A stretch of DNA of 64,000 bases from Ewingella sp963519305 (GTDB lineage Bacteria > Pseudomonadota > Gammaproteobacteria > Enterobacterales > Enterobacteriaceae): positions 248,001 through 312,000 of the forward strand of contig CAUQMS010000001.1 in the NCBI GenBank assembly GCA_963519305.1, in the 5' to 3' direction. Below the pieces are notes generated by a model. The model searched no databases, had not been told where the DNA came from, and worked only from the letters and a program-made list of their open reading frames with translations. Below are positions 1-9,064 of the stretch, piece after piece (the stretch's first letter is position 1; every line of letters starts with the position of its first letter). The position numbers and the translations under genes were made by a program.

Positions 1-1814
1 TCATCCTGTTGTGCCAGTCTCTTTTCCAGCGTTTCGGCAAGGTTGAGTCGGTAAGCCGTGGCAATCAGTACTTCGCACAAGCGCTGAAGCTGGGGTGCAT
101 CAAGCCCGGAGGCATCAATGGCCGCCGGGTTTTGACCGATCTGCGTTAAATGATTCACCCATAACGCGAATACCTGAGTGGCAAAACTTTGCGGTTGCTG
201 AACGGGTACGCTTGAAGGTCGGGTATCATCAAATAAATCGACACTCAGCACGAGTCCGGGGCGAGGTTTAACCCCCTGTTGCTGCTGTTGCAGCCAGCAC
301 TGCTGGAGGATGTCACGTGACGGCATCAGCCAGTCGGTAAGATCGCCGTGTTTTGCTGCCCGTGCTTGCAGTGCACGGATCAGGTGTTCTGATTGCGGTC
401 GCACATCGGCACTCTCCGGCGTGCTAAAACGGTGGAATTGCGCCGCTACCTGTTGTTGATGATCCGTGCGCAACAATGTCCGACGGTCTTCACGGCATGG
501 TGGGCTGACCGCCGCTGACAGCCAGTCGTTCAGGCAAGAGATATCGCGGTGATCCATCGCCTGCAATGTTCCCCAGTCCTGGCCGGACTGGGTAATGACG
601 TGCTGCACGGCATCATCGGCGTGATCCCCGCGAGTAAAACGCAGATCAAACGGGGTGATCGCCCAGACCAGTCTTGGCAGCGTGCCTTGTGTCAGCGGTT
701 GAGTATCTTTCATCCAGCGTGAAAGCACTCTGGCTGCCGGAATGAGATCCTGACGATCGGCCACTGAATTACAGACCAGCACGGTATCGGGCAGTAAGCG
801 ATCCTGATAAAGCGGTAACTGGTCAGCCGGAATATCGACGATATCTACTCCCGCAAGCGCAGATTTATGGCTCAGCGTAAAGGTGATCTCGGAGCAAATA
901 CTCGCCAGATCTTGCTGAGCAATACTCAGGCGCAGCGTCGATGTGCCTTCGCGCAGCGGGCAGACGATCACATCGTTATTCAGTTCGCGTTCATCCGCTG
1001 TCGTGGGGATTAAAAATCCGTTGTTAGGCAGCAGCAGAGAATCAACGACCAGACTGATCGGAGCCATCACCTGCGAAACGCTGCCCAGATGGTGCAGCCT
1101 CTGCGCCTGTTGCTGCCACTGGGCGGTCAGCGTGGCATGTTCCCCCCAGAGTGTGGAAAGCAGCGTGGCGCGGTCGGCCAGCGCCAGCCAGGGTGCCAGC
1201 TCCGCCATCTGATACACCAACGCATCATCGAGCCGGTGTGCTCCGCGAACGGACTGATGATAACCCTGGATCACCGATGAGAATTGCCCGCATGTCATAC
1301 CCGGGACCTCGCGGGTCTGCCGACGTGATTTCAGTTCTGCCAGTTTTGCGCTGATGGCGCTGCGCGGCACCTTGTAGTGCTGGCGCGAGGTGTGATACTG
1401 ACGAATCAGCCGTTGAGCCAGCTCACTTTCGTTAAAGAGCGTCAGCAGCAAGGGGAAATTTTCCACGGCCGGTGGCAGCGCGTCGGTAAAACGGATAGCC
1501 ATCAACGGCGCGAGATTGTCGGGGTTGATATGTCGCAGATAGTTGAGTGTGTTCCCGCCCAGCTGTACGTAAATCTCATCACGGCCTTCGGCTACAATCA
1601 TTTTCAGCAGATGGTGTTTGCCGGCGACTGAGCTGCCGTTGAGCCCCAGCGTGAGCGGCGCATTGCTAAGCGCAGCGATCTGCTGCTCGCGCTGCTGTAA
1701 CCGTGTTAACCGTGCGAGAAGAGCGTCGGCTTCGATGTTAAGGCGCATCGACTGCGTGCGGTTGTCATGTACCCAACGGATGAGCTGATTCATCGTGGTG
1801 TCTGGTTGGCTCAT
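1..1814 (-). CDS. srfC: SrfC-like protein, 3' end beyond window (partial)
   Basis: The reading frame is open from an ATG at 1814 to the window edge, giving the first 604 residues. The ATG overlaps the srfB stop by 4 nt (ATGA), so the two are translationally coupled. I identify it as SrfC from its place after SrfA and SrfB in the order srfA-srfB-srfC; the role in the cell is unknown. Near the N terminus, at residues 60-67, is a Walker-A-like stretch G-S-S-V-A-G-K-H. It has the GxxxxGK spacing but a His where Ser/Thr is usual, so nucleotide binding is possible but not assured. The rest is rich in Leu and Gln and looks soluble, with no signal peptide or clear membrane segment. In Salmonella srfABC was named as SsrB-regulated and later reported as an FlhDC-controlled class 2 operon. 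The C terminus is missing only because the window ends. Confidence 0.8.
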   Translation of the reverse strand, partial: MSQPDTTMNQLIRWVHDNRTQSMRLNIEADALLARLTRLQQREQQIAALSNAPLTLGLNGSSVAGKHHLLKMIVAEGRDEIYVQLGGNTLNYLRHINPDNLAPLMAIRFTDALPPAVENFPLLLTLFNESELAQRLIRQYHTSRQHYKVPRSAISAKLAELKSRRQTREVPGMTCGQFSSVIQGYHQSVRGAHRLDDALVYQMAELAPWLALADRATLLSTLWGEHATLTAQWQQQAQRLHHLGSVSQVMAPISLVVDSLLLPNNGFLIPTTADERELNNDVIVCPLREGTSTLRLSIAQQDLASICSEITFTLSHKSALAGVDIVDIPADQLPLYQDRLLPDTVLVCNSVADRQDLIPAARVLSRWMKDTQPLTQGTLPRLVWAITPFDLRFTRGDHADDAVQHVITQSGQDWGTLQAMDHRDISCLNDWLSAAVSPPCREDRRTLLRTDHQQQVAAQFHRFSTPESADVRPQSEHLIRALQARAAKHGDLTDWLMPSRDILQQCWLQQQQQGVKPRPGLVLSVDLFDDTRPSSVPVQQPQSFATQVFALWVNHLTQIGQNPAAIDASGLDAPQLQRLCEVLIATAYRLNLAETLEKRLAQQD

Positions 1815-4783
1815 TTTAGGTATACGCTCCCGCTGTCGATCCAATAGTCATTTTCGCAACTGTAACTGGTGGCGAGGGTGTTAAGTTTCAGGCATACCGC
1901 GTCTGCTGGCAGCGGACTGCCGTTTTGCATACTGGCCTGTGCCAGAGCAAAACCGCCGCTTGGCGGGTCGTATTGCAACCGCACATGCAGCACGCCATCA
2001 CCTGCAATCTGCCTGGCCAGCGCCGGAGTATTAATTTTCAGCTGATATAACGGCGTGGCTGGCCAGCGCGTATCTGCAAGCTGACGAAACCCCAGACAGG
2101 CATCTCCCCGCAGCGGGAAGATCAGGTTTTCATCCAGCCGGGACGCCGGATCGTCAAGATCAATCCCCGGATACCAGAGGTTCTCTTCTGTCAGAGTCTG
2201 GCTGCCATCCAGCAGGCCAAGGTAGCGGACAGTGGAATAGGCCTGAATGTCGGCGGTTTTAAAGTTGAAGCCCGGCAGGCGCAGATCCATCGCCAGGCAG
2301 CACAGCATCGCGCCCAGTGCGGCGGTGGATTTAGGATTCACCACGCGGCCCTGTTGCCCAAACGGGAAACGTTCGTGGATCTGATAACTGTCCAGCCAGA
2401 CTATACGGTTTACTGGCACCGGTTGCTGATGGCGCAGCAGCGCCTGAACACCCGGAAAACAGGACGGTCGGCCGGTCACCAGCAGCACGTCGCAGCAGTA
2501 ATGGCTGATGACTTCACACAGGGACTGGAGCGGGGCGGTGAGGCTGAAACGTCCGGCCAGCAGCGCCTCTTTCAGCGTCGCCAGCTCAACCAGCAACGGC
2601 ACGTCAAGCACCTCAAAAGGCGGCGTGCCGACAGGTAACAACGGCTGCACCGTTTGAGAGATGTAGTTGATCACGTTTTGCGTCGGATGCAGGTTTAGCA
2701 GCTCGCCGAAACGGCCTTCAAGCAGGGCCGTGCTGTCCTGCGGGTCGCTGCTCTCCCAACTGGCGAGAATGGCGTGGCCGAGGGGAATAAACAGCTGCAA
2801 CGTCGCCTGCTGGCGAAGAATCGTGCGATTGCCGTCGAGTCTGGCGTCTCCAAACAGTTTGCTCATCACCCGTTTTGAGTCGCTCACCCCGGCTTTATGC
2901 AGGGCATGTTGCAGCGCAGGCAGAACGCATAGCTGAATAACATCCAGCAGAATATCGTCTCCGGCGACTTTAAAACCTTCCCGGAACAGCAGCTGCGGGG
3001 TGATTTTGACATTGCTGCCGGCACCCTCATCGAGCTGATACTGGGTAATAGCCATATCGGTTGTCCCGCCGCCAATATCCAGGAATGCCACGCGCAGAGT
3101 ACGGCCTGGCAGCTCCCCGTCAGCCAGCAGGCGATCGGGGCGGGCGAGACTTTTGAAAAATGCCTGCGCATGTCCGGCATAACTATTGATCACTTCGTTA
3201 TATAACCACACCAGCTGACCGCAGGTCGCTTCATCCCACTCCATCTGGACGTCAGGCAGTGGCACAACGCTGATGCGTTCGCCAAAACGTGACATAACGT
3301 CGTCGTCTTTCGGCTGCCATTCGAGCGCTTTCCACACCAGTTTTACCGCTTCCTGCACCCGCAGACGGAAAATCTCCCGTTCCTGCTTTGGCATGGCAGA
3401 AGGCAGCGTCAGGATCAGATGACGCAGCTGGCGCGGTGCATTCGCCAACCCCATGCTCTGACGGTGTCCGACGCTGTTGATCTGTGCCAGTGCCTGAGCG
3501 AGCAGTTCGCACAACATGAGCGTCATAAGCGAACTGCGGCTGTAGTTCGGGGAAAACACCGGCAGGCGTTCTTCAGGCGGCAGGCTGTCGAGTGGCTGTC
3601 CGTCATCATTCATCAAATTCATCAGCGGTAGCGCGATGGCGCGGGGTTCGCGCGGCGTTTTGCAGGTAAGCTGGCTGAAACGCCATGCCTGATCGGACGG
3701 CGCGTCGTCCCAGAGATAACGGCGCGGGCTGGAAATACCACTGGTGCCTTCGGTACCGAGGCGGCGCGTCGCCAGCTCACGGGCTTCATCACCCACCCGG
3801 GCAAACGATGGCCAGACAAACGCATCATCACGGCCACTTTCCATCGAGAAGTGATGTTTGCCAAACTTAGCTTCGCTAAATTCAAGGCGGCTGGTGAACA
3901 GTGGTTCACTGATCAGTTGTGGCTCGGTCAGCGAGCGGATGTGTAACTCTGCGCTTTGCTGTAATCCGGCATTTTTCACACCGTGATCTTCCAGGATCAC
4001 GCCGCAGGTATGCGTATTGCCGACATCGAGGATCAGATCAACGGGGACCGGCGCAGTGTTCAGGGTTTCGGTGACGATCTGCACTTCAGGTATTGTTAAC
4101 TGAGTGCTGAGCATGTCGAGAATATTGAGAAAGTGCGCCTGATACTCGAACGCCTTCATGGCGTTATTCATGTCGTGCGCACTGCGTGCTTCCTGATGCC
4201 GGGCGTATTGGGTAAAAACTTCACGCAGCCAGCCATCGACCCACGTTTGATCAAGGAACTCAGCGATTTCATGATTACGCCACGCCAGTGCAAAGTGGGT
4301 ACCGTCACGAACATCGCGGGCTGTCAGCGCCAGATGAGCGGCGGCGCTGACATCCGCGTGGACTTTGGTATCAAAGGCAATGCACAGGCGAACGGTATTC
4401 CCGGCCAGATCGGGCGTGGGCAGACGTTTTATCTGCACCCGTGCCCAGTTGGCCGGACTGTTGGTAAACATGCGCGGTGGGGTGAACCGCATAAACGGCA
4501 GCGGCAGCCAGACGTTGTCCATCACCCGCAGCGAATGCTCCAGGGGAATGGTCATTTCTGGGCGAACCACCTCGGGTTCGCCGCCGTTTTCGCCTGGCAG
4601 CGTAAAGCGTTCAGACAGCGCATCATAGCCGAGGCGCAACAACGGGCCGTTGACGCTATGGCGTACAAAGCGGCCGCTGTACGGGCTGTTAACAACCGGG
4701 TTCAGGCCGAAATCCAGAAACTGCACGCTGCTGTTTTGGACCAGAGTGACGTTCGGTTGATAGTCGATAAGATTTGCCAGCAT
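1811..4783 (-). CDS. srfB: SrfB-like protein with actin/Hsp70-type ATPase fold
   Basis: The 990-residue protein matches SrfB in size and in its position between srfA and srfC. Two phosphate-binding loops of the actin/Hsp70/sugar-kinase superfamily are visible: LDVGNTHTCGV at about residues 250-260 and LDIGGGTTDMAI at about 566-577. A nucleotide-dependent conformational switch is therefore likely, though neither substrate nor partner is known. There is no signal peptide or membrane segment, so it should be cytoplasmic. It starts 3 nt after the srfA stop and ends inside the srfC start codon, a tight three-gene operon. 'Virulence factor' in databases comes from SsrB regulation in Salmonella and should not be read as a proven function here. 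Confidence 0.85.
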   Translation of the reverse strand: MLANLIDYQPNVTLVQNSSVQFLDFGLNPVVNSPYSGRFVRHSVNGPLLRLGYDALSERFTLPGENGGEPEVVRPEMTIPLEHSLRVMDNVWLPLPFMRFTPPRMFTNSPANWARVQIKRLPTPDLAGNTVRLCIAFDTKVHADVSAAAHLALTARDVRDGTHFALAWRNHEIAEFLDQTWVDGWLREVFTQYARHQEARSAHDMNNAMKAFEYQAHFLNILDMLSTQLTIPEVQIVTETLNTAPVPVDLILDVGNTHTCGVILEDHGVKNAGLQQSAELHIRSLTEPQLISEPLFTSRLEFSEAKFGKHHFSMESGRDDAFVWPSFARVGDEARELATRRLGTEGTSGISSPRRYLWDDAPSDQAWRFSQLTCKTPREPRAIALPLMNLMNDDGQPLDSLPPEERLPVFSPNYSRSSLMTLMLCELLAQALAQINSVGHRQSMGLANAPRQLRHLILTLPSAMPKQEREIFRLRVQEAVKLVWKALEWQPKDDDVMSRFGERISVVPLPDVQMEWDEATCGQLVWLYNEVINSYAGHAQAFFKSLARPDRLLADGELPGRTLRVAFLDIGGGTTDMAITQYQLDEGAGSNVKITPQLLFREGFKVAGDDILLDVIQLCVLPALQHALHKAGVSDSKRVMSKLFGDARLDGNRTILRQQATLQLFIPLGHAILASWESSDPQDSTALLEGRFGELLNLHPTQNVINYISQTVQPLLPVGTPPFEVLDVPLLVELATLKEALLAGRFSLTAPLQSLCEVISHYCCDVLLVTGRPSCFPGVQALLRHQQPVPVNRIVWLDSYQIHERFPFGQQGRVVNPKSTAALGAMLCCLAMDLRLPGFNFKTADIQAYSTVRYLGLLDGSQTLTEENLWYPGIDLDDPASRLDENLIFPLRGDACLGFRQLADTRWPATPLYQLKINTPALARQIAGDGVLHVRLQYDPPSGGFALAQASMQNGSPLPADAVCLKLNTLATSYSCENDYWIDSGSVYLK

Positions 4784-4786
4784 GAT

Positions 4787-6145
4787 TTATTTACCCACTT
4801 TTAGAAGCGTCATCGGAACCACCGTATCGTCGGCATACCGGCCGGTACACTGCGCGGCGCCGCTCAGCGGTTGCTTGCAGGTGATTTCAGGCACCTGATA
4901 ACGGCTGTTATCGCTGCATTTGGCTTTGCTGCGGCTCTTGATCAGCAAATTACCTGACTGCATCAGCCCCAGATAAACCTCCGCCTTACAGGTGATGTTG
5001 TTTTCGCGGGCAATATTTAGGGTGCCTTCACTGTTTTTTATCTGAAAACGCAGGCCCGGCGGTTTGCTGGTGAGGGGGTTATTCACATCAATGCTTGCCT
5101 TCCAGCGGCCATTCATAAATTCAGTGGTACCGGCTTTGACATCATTGGCAGGCAGTACCAGCGCGTTTTTATCGACCTCAGCTTCCGCCGGTTTGACTGC
5201 TGTTGGTTCAACGGATTTTTCTTCCGCGCCCGTGGCAGGCAGTACGACAACCACGGCGGGCTGCACAGGCAGCGTATTGGACACCAATGGTTTTGGCGCG
5301 GCAGAAAGAGGTAAAACGTCGGGCGTGTCGGTGACAACAGCATGAGGAGGCGCGGCAAAGCGTTGCGTTAACCGCGGTGCCAGATGGGGATAGAGCAGCG
5401 GCAGGGCGATCAATACAATGGCGACGGCGATGATTTTCGCCAGCAGATGGCGCGAAGCGGAGCGGTTTTTTTCCTGTGCGGGTGGCACAGTGGCATCGGC
5501 GAGCGGAGCTGGGGCTGGAACCGCAACCGCGGCAGGTGTGAGAAGCGGAGCATCCGGCCGGCTAAGCGTCACGACCACGGGTTCAGGGTCGTCCGGCGTT
5601 TCCTCCTCCGGCGCGACGGGGGCAACAGGCAGCGGTGCGTCCTCTATTTTTACTTCAGGCACGGCAATCTGGCGCAGGCACTCGAATGCATCATCGCGCG
5701 GCGCAGAGTGCAGACTGACAAATCCCCAGAAGGTAATAACCGGTTTACCGTCCAGCAGATAAACATGCTGGCTGGCTGGAAACTGCAACACTTTGGTCAG
5801 CAGGGAACCGAAGAGCCGGACTGCGGTTTTCTCCGCTTGCAGGCAGCGCTGGCTGAACGTAGCGGCGGTGGCTAAAGCATTTTCCAGGTAACGCAGGGCG
5901 TGCTCGCGTTGCTGTGGGCTGGCGCTGGCCCACTGAGTGACCACACCTTCGTGCGGCGCGTACCAGTCCACCTTATCCTCAGTGTCATTGCGCTGCGGGA
6001 TAGCCAGACAGTCGAGGATCAACTGTTGTTTTCGCAGACGTAATGTTTCGCGAATCTGTATCGCACTCTCGAAAAGGGTTTGTCCGTTCTCGCCCAGCGC
6101 GATGTAATCATCCAGATAACCGCTGCGCAGTATTATTTTTGCCAC
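4787..6145 (-). CDS. srfA: SrfA-like single-pass membrane protein
   Basis: This is the first gene of srfABC, 452 residues, starting at GTG 6145 with an AAGG ribosome-binding site 8 nt upstream. The N-terminal ~190 residues look cytoplasmic. A low-complexity stretch rich in Pro, Ala and Val follows. Then comes one hydrophobic helix (residues ~233-253, KIIAVAIVLIALPLLYPHLA) preceded by Arg/Lys, and another Pro/Val-rich linker. The C-terminal ~120 residues carry four Cys (CKAEV, KCSD, TCKQ, QCTG), which suggests a disulfide-stabilised periplasmic domain. Topology (N inside, C outside) is my inference. It would be the membrane-anchored member of the set, with SrfB and SrfC as soluble partners. 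Function unknown. Confidence 0.8.
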   Translation of the reverse strand: MAKIILRSGYLDDYIALGENGQTLFESAIQIRETLRLRKQQLILDCLAIPQRNDTEDKVDWYAPHEGVVTQWASASPQQREHALRYLENALATAATFSQRCLQAEKTAVRLFGSLLTKVLQFPASQHVYLLDGKPVITFWGFVSLHSAPRDDAFECLRQIAVPEVKIEDAPLPVAPVAPEEETPDDPEPVVVTLSRPDAPLLTPAAVAVPAPAPLADATVPPAQEKNRSASRHLLAKIIAVAIVLIALPLLYPHLAPRLTQRFAAPPHAVVTDTPDVLPLSAAPKPLVSNTLPVQPAVVVVLPATGAEEKSVEPTAVKPAEAEVDKNALVLPANDVKAGTTEFMNGRWKASIDVNNPLTSKPPGLRFQIKNSEGTLNIARENNITCKAEVYLGLMQSGNLLIKSRSKAKCSDNSRYQVPEITCKQPLSGAAQCTGRYADDTVVPMTLLKVGK

Positions 6146-6284
6146 TTAATCAACCTTGCCTGTTAGACCCGTTATTTCGCGGTTTTTCGCGTTGTCTATT
6201 TTAACGGCTTTTGGGATGAAATAATGGCAAAGAGATTGGCCGAAGAACAAACGAAAGTGACGGCTGATTAAGCGATAGAATATT

Positions 6285-6309
6285 AAAAAAAAGCTTCCAA
6301 TAAGGAAGC
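6285..6309 (-). terminator. Rho-independent terminator of flgMN
   Basis: Read on the minus strand, GCTTCC-TTATT-GGAAGC is followed by eight T. This perfect 6-bp stem with U-tract lies 87 nt after the flgN stop and before srfA, so it separates the flgMN transcript from srfABC. Confidence 0.85.
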
Positions 6310-6395
6310 CTGAAATGAAACAACGAGTACAAACGCTTTTAATTATCTATTGTGAAGAGTATCGGGTCCGACACGGAAGTAAACATATGCGGGAG

Positions 6396-6845
6396 TCAGA
6401 CGCTAATATTATAAACTTTCCCGGCGTTGGGCGTGGTAGATTGCCCTTCCTGGCCGTAAGTCGACGCAGCTATACCGGCATTGTTAACCAGCTTTTTCAA
6501 ATTATCTGTTTTTTGCCGGTGCATTTCGAGTAAATCATAAATCTTTAAATTCAGTTCTTTAGCCGTTTTGACTTTTTTGGTGATGTTACTCCAGTACGTA
6601 GAAAACCTCGGGTTTTGATGATAAGGCGCAGAAAGGTGTAACGGCATTTCCAGTTGCTTGCGCATATCATCATAATAACCGATGGTGGCAAGCAACTGAT
6701 TTTTGCTGTCGGACACAATTTGCAGGGACACAGGGTTAATCTGCGTCCGCCTTAATTGGTTCACTTCTTCTACAAGAATAGCCTCCAGTTCCGTCATAGA
6801 GTCTTGTATTTTCAGCAAAACTGAACGTAAGTTTTCCATTTTCAT
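6396..6845 (-). CDS. flgN: FlgN, export chaperone for FlgK and FlgL
   Basis: The 149-residue, mostly helical protein follows flgM by 17 nt, the standard flgMN arrangement. FlgN binds the C termini of the hook-filament junction proteins FlgK and FlgL in the cytoplasm and delivers them to the flagellar export gate. The sequence has long amphipathic helices with heptad-like Leu/Ile spacing from residue 1 to ~115 and an unstructured Ser/Thr/Gln-rich tail. ATG 6845 is used; a second ATG two codons later is a possible alternative and neither has a strong ribosome-binding site. The terminator at 6285-6309 closes the unit. Confidence 0.93.
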   Translation of the reverse strand: MKMENLRSVLLKIQDSMTELEAILVEEVNQLRRTQINPVSLQIVSDSKNQLLATIGYYDDMRKQLEMPLHLSAPYHQNPRFSTYWSNITKKVKTAKELNLKIYDLLEMHRQKTDNLKKLVNNAGIAASTYGQEGQSTTPNAGKVYNISV

Positions 6846-6862
6846 TATTGTCTTGTCAGAAC

Positions 6863-7162
6863 TTATGAGAGTTGAAAGATATCTTCAACCAGCGCATTCG
6901 CAATAGCGTCGGGATCGAATTGTAATTCTCCGGCATCCATTGATGCACGAATCTTAGCAATGCGTTCGTAGTCGATATCATGTGATGTATCTGTCTGAAT
7001 TTCCTGCGTCAATTTGCTCAGTTTAATCTGCGTACCGGAGTTTTCGCTGCCCGCCATTTGCGCTGGGCTGATATCTCCTGTTCTTGGACGCATTTTTAAA
7101 TCCTGCTGTTGCACGTTCACAGGGGGCACTGACAGAGGTTTTAGTGGACGTTCTATGCTCAT
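6863..7162 (-). CDS. flgM: FlgM, anti-sigma-28 factor
   Basis: This 99-residue protein binds FliA and blocks class 3 flagellar transcription until the hook-basal body is complete; it is then exported through the structure. ATG 7162 was chosen because GAGGAA lies 6 nt upstream; an upstream TTG in frame (7177) is less likely. The N-terminal half is polar and Pro/Gln/Ser-rich, as expected of the disordered export half. The C-terminal half (from about residue 50) holds the helices that clamp sigma-28: IKLSKL, YERIAKIRASMDAG, IANALVEDIF. A FliA-type promoter sits just upstream (7207-7233), giving the known feedback loop in which FliA drives its own inhibitor. Confidence 0.95.
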   Translation of the reverse strand: MSIERPLKPLSVPPVNVQQQDLKMRPRTGDISPAQMAGSENSGTQIKLSKLTQEIQTDTSHDIDYERIAKIRASMDAGELQFDPDAIANALVEDIFQLS

Positions 7163-7206
7163 AATGTTCCTCGGCAATTCGTGAGTGACCTCGCGGTATA
7201 TTTTAA

Positions 7207-7233
7207 ATATCGGTGGTTCTCAAAAAAACTAAA
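7207..7233 (-). promoter_or_regulatory. FliA (sigma-28) promoter for flgMN
   Basis: On the minus strand TTTAGTTT-N11-ACCGATAT is read against the sigma-28 consensus TAAAGTTT-N11-GCCGATAA: 6/8 at each box with exact spacing. The -10 ends 45 nt before the flgM ATG, and the -35 overlaps the last codons and stop of flgA, so flgMN can be expressed separately from flgA. Confidence 0.75.
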
Positions 7234-7951
7234 ACGATTCTTTCAGATTAATATTCACTTTCCCGTTCGGGGCCACTAAACCGGTCACAATCTGGCCTGA
7301 ACGGGTGGAGATTCTGACGGGCTGACCGGTTGCAGCACTGTCCAGCGCCTTGCCCTTTACGCGGATCTGAAACCCTTCGCCGGTGGCCAGAATGTCCACT
7401 TCCTGCCCGGAAATCACCGCCCAGCCCTTACGTAACAAGCCCTCCACCACCGGTTGTCCTTTGTTGATTGAACGCGTGGTTGTCTGCCCGATAATATTTT
7501 CCTGGGTGAAAATGAGCCCGGCGGGTAAACGTTCCAGTGAGCCTGTGCGGGGTTGAATATCTTCGGCCTGAATTACGGTGCCGGGCCTGATGGACCGGAC
7601 GGCCGTCCACCAGGTGCCCTGTGCCTGCACTGTAATTTGAATGAATTTACGTTTGCTGCCGCACTGCGCAATTACGCTTTTGTTGCCCGTAAGGCGCAGA
7701 TTGTTACCGGCAATTGAGAGTTCGGGATTCGGGCATAGCCCGTTAAGCTGCTCTGTGGGCGTCAGGATTGTTATCGTGCGGGAAATCGCTGCGTCAGCCG
7801 GTGTTTCATTGTGGGCATTCACCACGGCGGTTATTTGGCTTTCCAGCGACTCATGTGCAGATTGCGCGGCGACGGCATTAAACGCCATACCGCAGAATAG
7901 AATATTTAACGATATTTTTATCGTTATTAACCAACGGCGTTGGAAAAACAT
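7229..7951 (-). CDS. flgA: FlgA, P-ring assembly chaperone
   Basis: Periplasmic chaperone that helps FlgI polymerise into the P-ring around the rod. The chosen start, ATG 7951, gives 240 residues beginning with a typical Sec signal peptide (basic MFFQRRW, hydrophobic core, AVAA cleavage region). A GTG 18 codons upstream would place polar sequence before the signal peptide, so I reject it. The mature part has the N-terminal segment and the C-terminal SAF-type domain (GTVIQAEDIQPRTG at the SAF start and a VRIS...SGQIVTGLV tail). It is divergent from flgB, as in other enterobacteria, and its stop overlaps the flgM promoter. Confidence 0.92.
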   Translation of the reverse strand: MFFQRRWLITIKISLNILFCGMAFNAVAAQSAHESLESQITAVVNAHNETPADAAISRTITILTPTEQLNGLCPNPELSIAGNNLRLTGNKSVIAQCGSKRKFIQITVQAQGTWWTAVRSIRPGTVIQAEDIQPRTGSLERLPAGLIFTQENIIGQTTTRSINKGQPVVEGLLRKGWAVISGQEVDILATGEGFQIRVKGKALDSAATGQPVRISTRSGQIVTGLVAPNGKVNINLKESF

Positions 7952-8226
7952 GGGGCACAGGAACCTTATATTATATAGCGCAGGGTTAATCCCTTTGTCA
8001 TACACTTTTTGATGGCTAAAAAGTATATGCCATAAGTTCAGTTTATTAATGCTCTAAATGCTGTAATTTCTGTCGCCAATTCTCCGTCTAGATTTTAATG
8101 AGTGTTTAAGAAAAATCTCATCCCGTTAAATGAGGTTATTTTTGTCTTATCCTTACAGTATAAAATTGAATCATTCGCCAATAGAATGCATGCGTTAATT
8201 CTCATAAGGCAGAGGTTCGTTTTTTC
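7952..8226. promoter_or_regulatory. flgA/flgB divergent control region
   Basis: These 275 AT-rich bases separate the divergent flgA and flgBCDEFGHIJ units and must hold both class 2 promoters. I do not see a sigma-28 site. Binding sites for FlhD4C2 are degenerate and I cannot place them with confidence. A short inverted pair, CTCAT...ATGAG (near 8117-8133), is the only structure noted. Confidence 0.5.
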
Positions 8227-8640
8227 ATGCTTGATAAACTCGATAATGCGCTTCGGTTCCAGCAGCAGGCATTAGGCTTACTGACTCAGCGTCAAAATAT
8301 ATTGGCGTCAAACATTGCCAATGTAGATACGCCGGGATATCTGGCCAGAGATATTGATTTCTCCGATCAGTTAAAGAGTGCGGTGGAGCGAAATACTCCG
8401 GCGCAGGGTCCTCTGACCTTATCATTAACCTCAGGTACGCATATTCCCGCAGTCGCACCGGCTATGGATAACGGCCAGCTACTTTATCGAATTCCCGATC
8501 AGCCAAGCGCCGATGGAAATACGGTAGATATGGATCGTGAGCGTGTCAGTTTTGCTGATAACAACATGAAATATCAAACCAGCTTAACGGTTCTGGGCTC
8601 ACAAATTAAAGGCATGATGAGTGTCATCAGTCAGGGATAA
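8227..8640 (+). CDS. flgB: FlgB, proximal rod protein
   Basis: First gene of the flgBCDEFGHIJ operon, 137 residues. FlgB is the innermost rod subunit, secreted by the flagellar type III apparatus. The N-terminal rod/hook motif is clear (QNILASNIANVDTPGYLARDIDF, residues ~22-44), and the C-terminal helix (NNMKYQTSLTVLGSQI) closes the coiled-coil D0 domain shared by rod proteins. There is no signal peptide, in keeping with type III export. flgC begins 8 nt after the stop. Confidence 0.96.
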   Translation: MLDKLDNALRFQQQALGLLTQRQNILASNIANVDTPGYLARDIDFSDQLKSAVERNTPAQGPLTLSLTSGTHIPAVAPAMDNGQLLYRIPDQPSADGNTVDMDRERVSFADNNMKYQTSLTVLGSQIKGMMSVISQG

Positions 8641-8648
8641 TAATTGCC

Positions 8649-9053
8649 ATGTCAACAATGAGTATTTTTGATATTTCCGGTTCCGCCATGGCGGCCCAGT
8701 CAAAACGGTTAAACGTCAGTGCCAGTAATATGGCGAATGCCGACAGTGCCGTCGGCCCTGATGGCCAGCCTTACCGCGCCCGTCAGGTGGTCTTTCAGGT
8801 CAATAATGCGCCGGGTCAGGACATTGGTGGCGTTCGTGTCAGCGACGTGGTGGAAAGCACCGAGCCGGATCGCATGGTGTATGAGCCGTCAAATCCGCTG
8901 GCCGATGCCAAAGGCTATGTCCGCATGCCGAACGTGAACGTGGTGAATGAAATGGTGAACACCATTTCGGCTTCCCGCAGTTATCAGGCCAATGTGGAAG
9001 TCATGAATACGGCCAAATCGATGATGTTAAAAACATTAACGCTGGGCCAATAA
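8649..9053 (+). CDS. flgC: FlgC, proximal rod protein
   Basis: Rod subunit of 134 residues, the same length as the E. coli protein. The N-terminal motif SKRLNVSASNMANADS and the C-terminal motif VNMVNTISASRSYQ-type coiled coil (NEMVNTISASRSYQANVEV) are both present, with the conserved GPDGQPYRARQVVFQ segment between. It is exported without a signal peptide and assembles on FlgB. An in-frame Met at codon 4 is an alternative start. It is followed by flgD after 11 nt. Confidence 0.96.
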   Translation: MSTMSIFDISGSAMAAQSKRLNVSASNMANADSAVGPDGQPYRARQVVFQVNNAPGQDIGGVRVSDVVESTEPDRMVYEPSNPLADAKGYVRMPNVNVVNEMVNTISASRSYQANVEVMNTAKSMMLKTLTLGQ

Positions 9054-9064
9054 AGGACTGAGAA

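Noticed and set aside
4133..4804. Plus-strand frame of 223 codons opposite srfB
   Set aside because: It lies fully opposite a well-recognised gene, is rich in His/Arg/Gln as antisense frames often are, and resembles no family.
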